NCBI RefSeq assembly: GCF_007655135.1
Contig: NW_022204097.1
Span: forward strand, 1-64,000
Direction: 5' to 3'
Length of the DNA stretch: 64,000 nucleotides
From: Punica granatum
Lineage: Eukaryota; Streptophyta; Magnoliopsida; Myrtales; Lythraceae
Position numbers and translations under genes: made by a program. Numbering within the stretch: the stretch's first letter is position 1; every line of letters begins with the position of its first letter. A model generated the notes under the pieces. The model was not told where the DNA came from and ran no database searches. It saw nothing but the letters and a program-made list of their open reading frames with translations. Shown piece by piece: positions 44,065 through 55,062 of this stretch.

Positions 44065-46559
44065 TGTACGGACCCGAATGTGGACACTCGTCTGGGCCCG
44101 CATGCGCGCTTTTGGATCGCGCGGCTTGGGAGTGCCCACCTCCCCGTGGGGACGCGTGACGGACACGCGTGAGAGAAGGAGTCGCCACTTATCATTTTAC
44201 GACCCGTAGGTCGAGGGTGGATAAGTTACCTGGGTCTAGGGGTATGGAACACCTAGTTTGTCGTTAAGGCATTGATCTGTGCGGAACCGGAAAATCCGTG
44301 TTCCAGGGTTCATGTTACGTGCGGGCCTATATCCCGCACGCCCTTTCGGTACTCTGGTTTGCTAGGCTTGCATGTTTTATGATTTACCGCATGAATTAAG
44401 TTGCACTCGGCTCGCACGTTTTGACACCGGAGATTCGGTGAACCAAACAATGTCGGTTGAGAAGCCGAGAGAGAAGTAAACCTGTATGTCGGGGAGTTGA
44501 TTCACAATCTTGCGTTACAGTTCATCGAACCATGGAGGTTGAATCCCTGCGTGAACCAAAACCGCGAGATCTTGGATTTACTTGTGTCTGGGCAAGCATT
44601 AGACCGATTCGATTAATTTGACTCTCGGACCGTTCGCTCATCGACTGGAATTCTTACAGAATGAATGTACAAAATAAAAATCCTTACAATGCTCTCGAAA
44701 ATAATAAATACAAATTACAAATGGCCGAATTCCAGTCGACTCGCGTTCGGTTATTATTCCACTCTAACTCACCGTGAGTTTAAAGAAAAGACCGAAGAAC
44801 CGAAATTCAATGGACGCTCTCACTGAATAGGGCATTGGACCCTGTGAGTGTTGATTATGGCGTTGGACCCTGTGATCGATGATTAGGGTGTTGAACCCTA
44901 ATATTATTTGGCCTAGGGATCAGGCTCGACCCGCATGGCAAACAGGTGCGGAAAGATAACACGCAACATGTTAATAACAGACAAGGTGTTTGTTATTGTC
45001 GAGTGTACGTGTTTTAACAAGTTTATTGATCCGGGGTATTTTGGCATGCAAATCCTACCCTAGACAAACAAGCACGTGCCAATGTTTTAGCATTCGGCTT
45101 TGGTTTGAGAACCTGACATGTCGGGTGTCCGTAGTCAAGTTTCGAGTGTGTGGATTGTTTTTATAGTGATTCGGTGTTGTGACACTGAATTGCCACTGAA
45201 TTAGCCCAACTCGTGTTTTGACTCTAGATTTGGATCCTAGAGTTCCACCTAACCATTTTCTAGCATTTGGTTAAGTCGAGTGAAATGATTAGTCAGTTAA
45301 TTGTAATTTTGATACAGAGTACCCAACTGACACCTTAAACTGAGCTAGGATGCCGGCAAATCACAAAATGATGTTCTTGCCCTTGATTTGAAAATTTATT
45401 TTCAGAAAAGGAGAACAACACAATACGGATTTGAAAGTATGAGGGTTTTGAAAAGGGCATTAATACCGTTTTGTAATTCGTCGACGTGAGTTACAAATTA
45501 ATGTCCAATTCATGCAAAGTTGTTTAAATTGAATGAATTAACCGTGTGAACGTCCCGATTAACCCGTTCGTGGAATTAATGCTTAAGGTTATGCCGAATG
45601 CATTAATTGTGAAAACGATTCGTGATTCGACGACCAGGACGATTCCATAAGGATCGAGGATATTTGGTCCTATGACCGCAACTACCCTCGTAACTGAATG
45701 GACCCGTATGAGTCATCGATACCCGAATCCATGCATGCTTTGTTTTGAAAAGACATTTTCATGCGATATTGCGACGATAATGTAAATTGCAAATTACACG
45801 AAAGCCAAGAACGGACTCAAAACGGGAAGAGGAAGCCTCATGCAACCCGTACGAGTCTAAGAGGCTCTCGGCCACTTCTCTTTGGAGATAGCCGAGAGGT
45901 CGCATGGCCCGAATGGGGTTCCACGAGGTTTCCCCGTCTCGTTTCGAATCATTTCTCGCATGCTTAAACGACAAACATGATAAATGACACGATTAAACGA
46001 AAGTCGGTATTGCCATGACTTGACTAACGCATTCGAACACGCAAACATGCACAAACAAGTTATTTAAGGAATCGATAAAACAATACCGACTTCATGCATG
46101 TAAGAAAACATGAGAAGACTCGGGAATCGAACTTGGATCGGGCTAAGAAGGTCGTTCTTAACCCGAGGAAAGCAAGCCAAGTCTCAGTTACCTCTTCTTG
46201 AGGCAAACCCGAGAGCTCTTTTGCTTATTTCGGGTCGGGAAGGTCTTTCGAGGGTCGATCCAAACGTTTCCCGACATGCTAACATGTTAATCGAGGATAA
46301 ACATGCATGATATAATGTAAAAGTGCATAAACATGAAGTCTTGCAAGTGAACATGCTTTGTGCACCATGTTACTCCATAGCCATGCAAATAATGTAAAAA
46401 GCCCTAACTCCTCTAAGTCAAGAGTGATTTACCTAGCCTCGAGATACGAGGAAAGAGTCGGGGAAGTGTTCGAGAGTCGGGTGACTCGGTAGAACGCTTG
46501 GAAGGATGCTCGGGTGCAAAGGATGCACGTTCGGGGAGCTAGGTGCACTGGGAGTGCGG

Positions 46560-46670
46560 CTAGAGTGCACGGGAGGCTCGCGGGCGCGCGGGCAGGCGCG
46601 CGGGCGTCCAGGCGGGCGAGCGGGCGCGCGGGCCCGCAGGCGGGCGAGCGGCTGGCACACGGCTGGCACT
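46560..46670. repeat. GC-rich tract in element D 3' LTR
   Basis: Built of GCGGGCGCGC and GGGCGAGCGG words, almost pure G/C, at the position of A's GC-rich tract. The other D LTR (57565-57655) has a shorter and differently arranged tract although the rest of the two LTRs is 98% or more alike. Its frames (for example 83 codons at 46429-46680) are compositional. Confidence 0.8.
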
Positions 46671-47013
46671 GTTCACCCAAGAGTGACGATTCTTCACCCG
46701 AAATGCACTAAATGACCAGAAACAATAATTTAAAGACTTCAATTGGAAAAACCAATTTCACCAATGAACTCCATGGGTCCAAAACATATGGTCCATGGAG
46801 TTTGAGAATTTTTGAAGTTAAGTCGGGATGATGAACATCGGCTTCCGACTTAAGAAACTCAAAGCTATCTTCGGGTTTTCTTCAGTTTTTCTCTCTTGGT
46901 TTTGAAGTGTTGAAGCTTACTGGTTTTGACTATGGAGTTGAGAGCTTTTCTTGAGGGAGAAAGCTTGGAGAGAGTGTGCAAGAGGAGAAGTGATTAACTT
47001 AATCACTTTGGGG

Positions 47014-47022
47014 CTATTTATA
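47014..47022 (-). promoter_or_regulatory. TATA box, element D 3' LTR
   Basis: TATAAATAG on the minus strand, the best match to a plant TATA box among the LTRs here. Same place and sequence at 58004-58012. Confidence 0.68.
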
Positions 47023-48602
47023 GGCAAAGCTAATGGGCAATTAAGCAAAAGCAAGCACACTTAAGCCTCCCATTAGCAAATTTCGGTTTGCCTAATGAGG
47101 ATGAGGATGAATGTGAGCCAAGTATCCTTCATGTGGAAGAGGCAAAAGCATTAATGAGCATTGATGAAGGTTTGAGTGTTGTCTTCAAACTCTTGGATAT
47201 TTTCAAGCAAGAGTGCAAGTTGGCTTCTTGCATTGAAGAAGAAGACGCTTCTAGAATAAAGGGTGACTCATCTTGGGCATCCCGTCGGTCCCACGACCGA
47301 AGAGGAGAAACCGGGAAAAAGCTCGGGTCTCGATTGATGCGCATTCGAGGCTCGGGGTTCGAACCAAATGTTGAATTATCTGTGAGTCCGAGATTGGCAT
47401 TTTCCGTGAGGAATTGCCAAATGTCTGTATGAGGCTCGGAATCCGGTTTTGCTCCTTTTATGCATTCAGAGCGAGGTTACCCACTTCTGACAGCATATCT
47501 TGTATCTGCATCCCACGTCGATCATTTTGACATAAATTGTCAAATTACGTGGGTACTTATCCCTTAAGCCGGTAAATGCAAATATGGAGCCGGAGATGTC
47601 CTACGAGGCCGAAACTGGATTTCTCAGATTGCTTTCTGAGTTTCTTGGGCGATTCGGAGATCACTGTGATCTCTGTTTGCCGAGATTGGGCCTCTAAGGA
47701 TATGAAAAGTCATCTAGGACCCTTAAAGCTCTGCTCGAGGGGTCTAGATGAGTTGTGTGATTCATTCCGACGATTCCACATTGAGCCTTGAGAAGGCTAG
47801 CATTGTGTAATGTAAGCATCCGGCATCAAGTTTCCCCAAAGAGGACCTCCGGATATGGATCTTCACTGAAAATGGCCTTTTGTGCTCCTCGGAGGTTACT
47901 CGGGAAACCGTGAAGGGTTTTGCTGTCTGTTTTGCTCAATTGAGAATGTTCGTTGGAGTTTTTAGGGCAATGTAGTGTGAACTTCGTTTACCGTAATTTC
48001 ATCAGACTAGTCTCCGGTTATGCTCTTCCGAAGAGGGGTATGCTTGTTTTGTCGTTCGGAAGTCATTCAGGGTGTCTGTATGGCTTCCAAAAGACAATCT
48101 AAAGCACTGCTCGTGCTCTGCATGATTGTGGGGCATGGCCGCATCTGATATTTGGAATTAACTTTTCTCCGAAAAATCAGCATTTTTGGACTTCCACTGA
48201 AATGTTGTCTGTATACAGAAAGTTGTTCTGTATAGAGCAGATGATTTGTAAAATGCCTTTGGGGACACTCTTCATCTGTTTGGCACTGGAGTGGATTTTT
48301 GGAGTCCAATATTGGCTATCTTCCGATAATCGAGCGAACTATCGGAAAATAGAACCGTCCGTGTGATATACTGAAAATGCCGGTTTTGGACATTGCTGAG
48401 CTCTCTAGTCACTCTGTTGCTCCTTGATGACCCCTGGAGTCCTTCTGTCATATGCATGTGTCATTTGCCTGATTTCGCCGACTTGAGGATGAATAGTGAT
48501 GTTTTGCTCTGCTGAGCCGTTTTCTGTATTCTGCTCAAGTCGTGGCTTGGATCATTGCTAATAATGTAATTTGAATGAGTGAGCCAAAATGGGGTGCTGA
48601 CA

Positions 48603-48616
48603 GCTTGCCCCTCTTT
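48603..48616 (-). other. Element D polypurine tract
   Basis: AAAGAGGGGCAAGC in element sense, identical to A's, beside the LTR end at 48602. Confidence 0.9.
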
Positions 48617-49029
48617 GACTGTATGCTTGAGTAGAGGATGCAGCCAAAGACTTCAGAAGCACCCCAGTTTGATAGTAATGATCGATGTGAAATTTCCTAT
48701 GGCCTTCTCCTTCTTGCTTTGGATATGTGGGATGTTGTACCTAATAAAAAAGAGATATAGTGAGATGCTCACAATGGACGTGCCGAGTCCAGAACAGAGC
48801 TGGGGTAGGCATTTTAAATCGGGATTGACCCCAGTGTAGAAATTAAAGTCGCATGGGATGCATTGCAGAATGAAAATGCTTGCAGAAAGTAAATGCAAAC
48901 GCTGGGGAGTTGCGTGAGGTGTGGGAGGAATCATTGTGATTCCTCCATCACTGAGCTTGTCTATGCTGCAATCGATGTTGTGGCAGAATGCTTCGTTGCT
49001 TGCCAACTGATTGTGATGCCACTGAGTGC
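48617..49029 (-). other. Element D 3' UTR with single-copy precursors of A's arrays
   Basis: No ORF supported. It holds one copy of CGGGATTGACCCC (about 48820), related to A's 45-bp unit, and one ATGCATTGCAGAATGAAAATGC (about 48858-48880), related to A's 56-bp unit; neither is tandem here. The stretch 48890-49030 matches A 3213-3360. Confidence 0.7.
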
Positions 49030-50440
49030 ATGTAGTATTTGTATCATCTGAGAACGGGACTCAGTCTTGTGGAAGCCTAAAGATGGGACTCGGCCCTGTG
49101 AGAGATCTATCGATGGGACTCGGCCCTACAAAAGATCTAAGGTTGGGACTCGGCCCTGTGGGAGATCTAACGAAGGGACTCGGCCCTACGAATATCAAAG
49201 GAAGGGACTCGACCCTGTGGGGGATCTAACGAAGGAACTCGGCCCTACGAAGATCAAAGGAAGGGACTCGGCCCTGTGGGGGATCTAACGAAGGGACTCG
49301 GCCCTACGGAAGATCAATGCAAGGGACTCGGCCCTGTGGGGATCTAACGAAGGGACTCGGCCCTACGGAAGATCTAAGGTTGGGACTCGGCCCTGTGGGA
49401 GATCTAACGAAGGGACTCAGCCCTACGAAGATCAATGGAAGGGACTCGGCCCTGTGCAGGATCTAACGAAGGGACTCGGCCCTACAGAAGATCAATGGAA
49501 GGGACTCGGCCCTGTGGGGATCTAACGAAGGCACTCGGCCCTACGGAAAATCAATGGAAGGGACTCGGCCCTCTGGGGATCTAACGAAGGGACTCGGCCC
49601 TACGGAAGACCAATGGAAGGGACTCGGCCCTACGGAAGATCAATGGAAAGGACTCGGCCCTGTAGGGGATCTAACGAAGGGACTCGGCCCTACGGAAGAT
49701 CAAAGGAAGGGACTCGGCCCTGTAGGGGATCTAACGAAGGGACTCGGCCCTACGGAAGATCAATGGAAGGGACTCGGCCCTGTGGGGGATCTAACGAAGG
49801 GACTCGGCCCGACGGAAGATCAATGGAAGGGACTTGGCCCTGTGGGGGATCTAACGAAGGGACTCGGCCCGACGGAAGATCAATGGAAGGGACTCGGCCC
49901 TGTGGGGGATCTAACGAAGGGACTCGGCCCTACGGAAGATCAATGGAAGGGACTCGGCCCTGTGGGGGATCTAACGAAGGGACTCGGCCCTACGGAAGAT
50001 CAAAGGAAGGGACTCGGCCCTGTGGGGATCTAATGAAGGGGCTCGGCCCGACGGAAGATCAATGGAAGGGACTCGGCCCTGTGGGGATCTAACGAAGGGC
50101 CTCGGCCCGACGGAAGATCAATGGAAGGGACTCGGCCCTGTGGGGGATCTAACGAAGGGACTCGGCCCTACGGAAGATCAAAGGAAGGGACTCGGCCCTG
50201 TGGGGATCTAACGAAGGGGCTCGGCCCGACGGAAGATCAATGGAAGGGACTCGGCCCTGTGGGGATCTAACGAAGGGACTCGGCCCTACGGAAGATCAAA
50301 TGGAAGGGACTCGGCCCTGTAGGGGATCTAACGAAGGGACTCGGCCCGACGGAAGATCAATGGAAGGGACTCGGCCCTGTGGGGATCTAACGAAGGGACT
50401 CGGCCCTACGAAAGATCAAATGGAAGGGACTCGGCCCTGT
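49030..50440. repeat. 60-bp tandem array (about 23 copies), element D 3' UTR
   Basis: Unit of two 30-bp halves: GGATCTAACGAAGGGACTCG with GCCCTACGGA, and AGATCAATGGAAGGGACTCG with GCCCTGTGGG. Period is 60 with single-base losses in G runs. It is the sister of C's array but most copies carry D-specific changes (CGAAGG for CGGTGG, CAATGG for CTGAGG), so the array has been homogenised within the D lineage. Long plus-strand frames (159 codons) run through it. Confidence 0.95.
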
Positions 50441-51638
50441 GACTGTCGTTGTGGAGCGATGGTGCTGTAGGTGTATGGGGCGGATGTTGCCCCGAGAGTG
50501 CTGATTCGTTGAAGGCCGATGTTGCTGCTGGGGCGGTTGCGCCTTGCTGATAGCTGGCTTTGCTGTTGAGCAACTGTGCTTTTGTTGGTGATGCCCCCGC
50601 CGCGCGATGAGGGTTTTTGCTTTGGCGGATGCCTTGTGCTGAGGGACTCGAGCTCTAGGGTGGTGCGCCTACGTATCCTGAGTGGTCGGGAATCAAAGTC
50701 TGCCATAGTTCTTGCTTGATTGTGGTACCTGTAATCCTAGCATTACTAGTAAATCATATGAGAAATACTAACATGAGATAGGCACAGGTAAGCAGGAGAG
50801 ATCGTTGCGACATGCAGATCTTTAGTTTCTGGTCGCTCGAGCAACCCGTGAAGAATTTTGCTTTGACAGTGCAAGTGGGTCCCGTTCTCGGAGGCCTAGA
50901 TACGATGCCTCCAGGGGCTCCCGTTAGCCATGCATGGGCATATCGAGACTTCCCCGACGATGCCCTAGCAATTCTATCGTTTGTTTGACGCGCCCGGCGG
51001 CTTTGAACCCTTCTCCATAGGGTACAGTAGGGCGGCTGCATTTGCAACCCGTTTGGGGATTTCTGTTCAGATTTGGTCAGACTCGGTCTGACCATTTCCA
51101 AAGCGTTATGACTAAACCCCGGAGAGGAATGTCTGGGATTTTGGCTCTGTAGTAGCCTGTTAAAGGGCGGCTGTGACCCGTTTGGAGTTATGCAAAGACA
51201 AAGAGGAAAGAGAAAGCTTGGGAAGCACGTTGCCCCAGGCTAAAAGGATACACGGGTTCACGCCTGCAGCGAGATGTACCCCCATTTTCCCTCGTCCTTC
51301 TGTTGTGTAGGTTGTACCGAACTGCTCGGATGGCATGCTCGGTTTGCCCACTGTGCTTGAGGAGGAATCCTTCGCGCTGGATAGTTGAGCTGTGTTGGAG
51401 GGCTGATCGAGGATTATGTTGAAATAGATAACCTGGCCACTTTCCTTGGGGATCCCTTGTCCGCACAATGTGTGAGGAACCAGGGGGTCATTTTTATCCA
51501 TCTCTCGTTTAACTCTCCTTTTGCTACGGTCACCCACCTCGGGGCCGCACCTCTCAACCTAAAGGGGAAGAGCTCTCCTTTTACCACAACCGCCCCAAAG
51601 GGTTTCCGGTCATACCTCTCTTTTACCCTAACTTTTGC

Positions 51639-51670
51639 CTATGCCGCCCCAAAAGGGGTTTTCGACCTAG
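51639..51670 (-). other. 3' UTR hairpin motif, element D copy
   Basis: The inner stem CCCC/GGGG around AAAA is perfect (51647-51650 and 51655-51658). The outer arm CTATGCCG against CGACCTAG is imperfect. Same lead-in ACTTTTGCCTA as the other copies. Confidence 0.65.
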
Positions 51671-52316
51671 CGGGCTCGATTCTTTTATCTCTCGAGTTTG
51701 CAAGGGCGAAGTGTTCGAAGGATTCAAACTCCGAGTGCATTGTGTTTTGTCTCCGTCGAGGAGTTGTGTCTGCTGCTTCCCCCTTTTTTTTCGGGGTTTA
51801 TTGACTGCTTTTGAATTGGTTGTGCCGGTGCTTTTGGTGAATGTCGGCGTTGCCTTGTTTTGTTCATTGGCGGGTTTTTCCCGCGTCTTTTCTCTCTCTC
51901 TTCATTGGCGGGTTTTTCCCGCTTCTTTTCGCTCTGTTTTTTTTCCTTGCAGCTGGGGTTTGTTTTGTGCCCCGTGTCTTTGTTTGAAACTCCTCGAATT
52001 TGTATCGCCGAGGCCACTTTAGTGTGCTTCGCCTCGTGGAGACTTGTTGTGTGTTGCTAGCCCTATTTTGTGAGGACTGGCTTTCTTGGAAGTTTGACTC
52101 CCGTGCACTTGAAAGCTGAAATTCGTGACCTTTGCCCTTGCAATCTCTTTAGGTGAATTCCCCTATTGTCGAGAAGGAAAATACAAATTTGCCCTAGGGA
52201 ATTAGTGGCCGGGGTTGTCCTGGTGCTTGTTGTGGAGGAGGCCTGGTCTTGACGCAAATGACCAGGAGCGTTCCAATGTCACTTGTTGGAGTGACCCACT
52301 ATGGCGACCTCGGGGC

Positions 52317-52465
52317 GAACTTCAACCAGGGAGGCCCCAGTGTACGTCGCTTGCCGAGGTTGTGTTGGCGCGAACTTCAACCGGGGATGCCCCAGTGTAC
52401 GTCGCTTGCTGAGGTTGTGCTAGTGTGAACTTCAACCGGGGATGCCCCAGTGTACGTCGCTTGGA
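52317..52465. repeat. 55-bp tandem repeat (3 copies), element D
   Basis: Starts at 52317, 52372 and 52427; units contain GAACTTCAACCGGGGATGCC and GTGTACGTCGCTTGC. Orthologous to C 38008-38156, same copy number and same truncated last copy. Confidence 0.85.
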
Positions 52466-53426
52466 AATGCTTATCGTGGGTGGATGATGTCCGAGGTGGT
52501 CTCGGTGCAAGCGTTGAACGCGAATGCCCCGGTCTTTATCGTTGATGTGACTCGTGGTGGGCGGTTTGTGCAACTGTCGCCCCTGGCCATCTCATGTCGT
52601 CAATGTTAACTGAAATGGTTGCGTTGATGGCATATGGCTCGCTCAGTTGTTTTTGTCTTTAGCTTTATAGGGGGTACCTCCGTGCCGAGCCCCTTCCCTG
52701 TCAAAGTATAAGGGAGGAGGCTCGAGAGGAGTTCTCGGAAAGGCGTGAGCCTATGCATCACTCTTCTCCTGTGACCGGCGTGTCCCTGTAAATGATGACA
52801 AAGAAGATGGTGTGTTAGGCGACTGTGCGGTGGAGTATGCGGTAAGAAATATGGGGTGGACCCATGGGAAAATCCCTTTTGTCCCGCACGCGACCCATGG
52901 GATGTCGCGTGTGGATGACATTGGTTTCCGGGAATGTAGTCATCACCACTCTGGAGTGGTTAGACCATGACTGAGGTCACATAAGCATGTTTTCCCTAAT
53001 TGCGAGTAGGCATGCGCAGCCGTCCTAGGGAAGGCTCGAGGAGCCGGGTCCCATGAGGACAGGTGAGTCGAACAGGTCCAACAGAACTGATAGGGCATCT
53101 TCGAGACTGTCCTAATGCTCCATTGAAGGATTTGTTCATGTCAGGAGCCCATTTGTGGGAATGCATTTGAATGAAAGCAACAAAGAGTTCAAAGAAAACT
53201 GCGCGTGTTGCCCCAGTGTTTAGTCGGCGACCACAACGGAGGTGGATGAGATCCATTCTTTGATCGGAGGCATGACCATGCTGGTCTGCGATCGAGAGTT
53301 GGGTCATGCTCTATTTGTGGAGCTGTCACTTCCGGTCTTTGCAGTTGAAGGATTAGACTTGCTCCTTGGAGTATCGCTTGGATGAATTTGAATCCAAGTC
53401 GATTTTGGATTTCAGATGAGTCTGAA

Positions 53427-53560
53427 AGCAGTAAATGCGAGGTGTCAAAACCTAAAAGCAGTAAATGCTGGGCCGGAGCCCAAAAGCAGTAAATGCAAGG
53501 CTGAAGCCCGAAAGCTGTAGATGCGGGGCCGAAGCCCGATGCAGTAAATGCATGCTCGAT
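53427..53560. repeat. 34-bp degenerate repeat (about 4 copies), element D
   Basis: Units share AGCAGTAAATGC followed by a GGGCCGAAGCCC-like segment, which is itself a small inverted repeat. Not evident at the same place in C or B. Confidence 0.75.
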
Positions 53561-54084
53561 AGGAAAATGCAAGAGATGCAAAAGCAAAGGTCAATGCAGA
53601 GGAACAGCGCAAGGCGCTGCAATGCGGTGACGCTGATTTGCTTGCGGTCTTGCTCTGTGGAGCAAGGATGGGGACTTAGTGTTGAAATCCCAAGGAGCTG
53701 GATAGATGGGAGACGTTTGTTATCTCAATTGTGGTCGCTCAGTATTTAGGCTGTCTTCTTGTTGAAAATTTCCTGCAATGGGAAAAGAAAACAATGAAGG
53801 AGCATAAACTGTTCAGGATTTCAATGCAAGAGTGTAGGGAAGCGAACTGGCCTGGTAGGCGTCGTGCGAGCACACCACGAGACATGCATTGATATGTTGA
53901 GCATGCGTGTATGAGTTGGTGTGAACATGCTTAGACATGTATTAGGCACGCTTGATCATTGGTAGATGCGTGGGGTCACGCGGAGAGATGTGCGTCCGAT
54001 CACGCGGTGAGGCTCTCTGGTAGAAAGAAGTTAGTGTTGGTTAACTTCGCCTGGGAAGGTTGATCGGCCCTCGGGCCAAGGCTC

Positions 54085-54390
54085 GTCTTGCCGTGGAGGA
54101 AGGGTGAAGGCCGCAGGTGGCCTGCCCGCGAAGGTGGGCACGACTCGCCGGTCATGCGGGGTGGGTGGCCGAGATGGACAGCCTCTGATCATAGCACGTC
54201 TCGCCATGGAGAGGTGAAGACCGCGGGTGGTCTACCCGCGATGGTTGGCACAACTTGCCTATTGTGAAGGGTGGGTGGCCGGGATGGACGGCCTCTGGTC
54301 ATAGCACGTCTCGCCATGGAGAGGTGAAGACCGCGGGTGGTCTACCCGCGGAGGTTGGCATGACTCGCCTGTCGTACGGGACATGGTAAT
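54085..54390. repeat. Roughly 110-bp tandem repeat (3 copies), element D
   Basis: Copies begin near 54085, 54199 and 54306, with CTCGCCATGGAGAGGTGAAG, CCGCGGGTGG, CTACCCGCG and GGTTGGCA. The second and third are nearly identical in their first 50 bp. C has two copies, so copy number changed after separation. Confidence 0.85.
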
Positions 54391-54400
54391 TGATGTGCAA

Positions 54401-55039
54401 ACATCGGATGTAGGGAATGTATGAGTTTTCAAAAGCTAATGTCACTGCATTGATTTGATTCAAGTTCCCAGATTTACGAAAATGGTTCATTTGAAAAAGG
54501 GAACTTAAGCAATAAACCAATGCAATGTCCTAGTTTGTTTGAAAACATGCATGCAGTGCAGAAAGGTAGAGTATAACTGTATCTGTTACAATGTACATCG
54601 CTCTTTGTGAAAAATAGCAAAAGGCCCACCTAAAAAAAAAACTAGGGGCCGACTCAAAGACCGGACTTTGGGTCGGTTGATGGCATGAGGTTATTTTGAT
54701 CCAGCATGACGGTCCCTGTTTATGCATGGTTTCAGTGTTCTATTGGGAAAACCACTAACTAGGAATGGGGGCTCCCGATTCAAGGGTATCAATTCCTTGA
54801 AATCGAGCGAGGATCTTTGGGGGCCGGTAGCCGACTCGATCCGTTCCCTTACTCGGAACCTCTGACTAACCTAGCTTCCTAAATTGGCGCCCGTGGGATT
54901 TCAGGCATTTGGTACTTAGAATTCCGCTAGGATGATGCAATGCAAGTGCAGAAAAGTAAATGTGTATAAAATAAATGTGCGGAAGGCGATAAATAAACAT
55001 GCAAGCAAGCAAACGGATCGAGCCTAAACCCACTAAGTA
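54401..55039 (-). other. Element D leader with ORF1 deletion scar
   Basis: As in C, spacer sequence joins leader sequence at AAACC (54514-54518) and ORF1 is missing. The rest follows A's leader closely, including the GCGCCCGTGGGATTTCAGGC segment shared only with A. No ORF supported. Confidence 0.75.
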
Positions 55040-55059
55040 TGTCCCCAGTGGAGTCGCCA
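55040..55059 (-). other. Element D primer binding site
   Basis: TGGCGACTCCACTGGGGACA in element sense, identical to A and C, three bases from the LTR end at 55063. Confidence 0.88.
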
Positions 55060-55062
55060 AGC

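Larger units (their letters stand above)
44065..48602 (-). repeat. Element D 3' LTR (complete, 4538 bp)
   Basis: TGTACGGACCCGAATGTGG to GGGGTGCTGACA. Very close to A's LTR in its first 600 bp and U3, but lacks several hundred bp of U5/R that A and C have, including the AACCTGCACCTGAACAGG segment. U5 hairpin 44318-44340 is perfect. GC-rich tract at 46560-46670. Confidence 0.95.
50441..54400 (-). other. Non-coding block of element D
   Basis: About 4 kb without a credible ORF, in place of all coding sequence. Collinear with C throughout and with B for 50640-53420. It includes the hairpin module (51639-51670), three 55-bp repeats (52317-52465), four 34-bp repeats (53427-53560) and three 110-bp repeats (54085-54390). 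A trace of the RT exon start (TTTGAATCCAAG) remains near 53390. Confidence 0.75.

Noticed and set aside
49554..50092. Two overlapping 159-codon ORFs in D's 60-bp array
   Set aside because: Same reason: two frames of the same array open at once, with opposite content, is a repeat effect.
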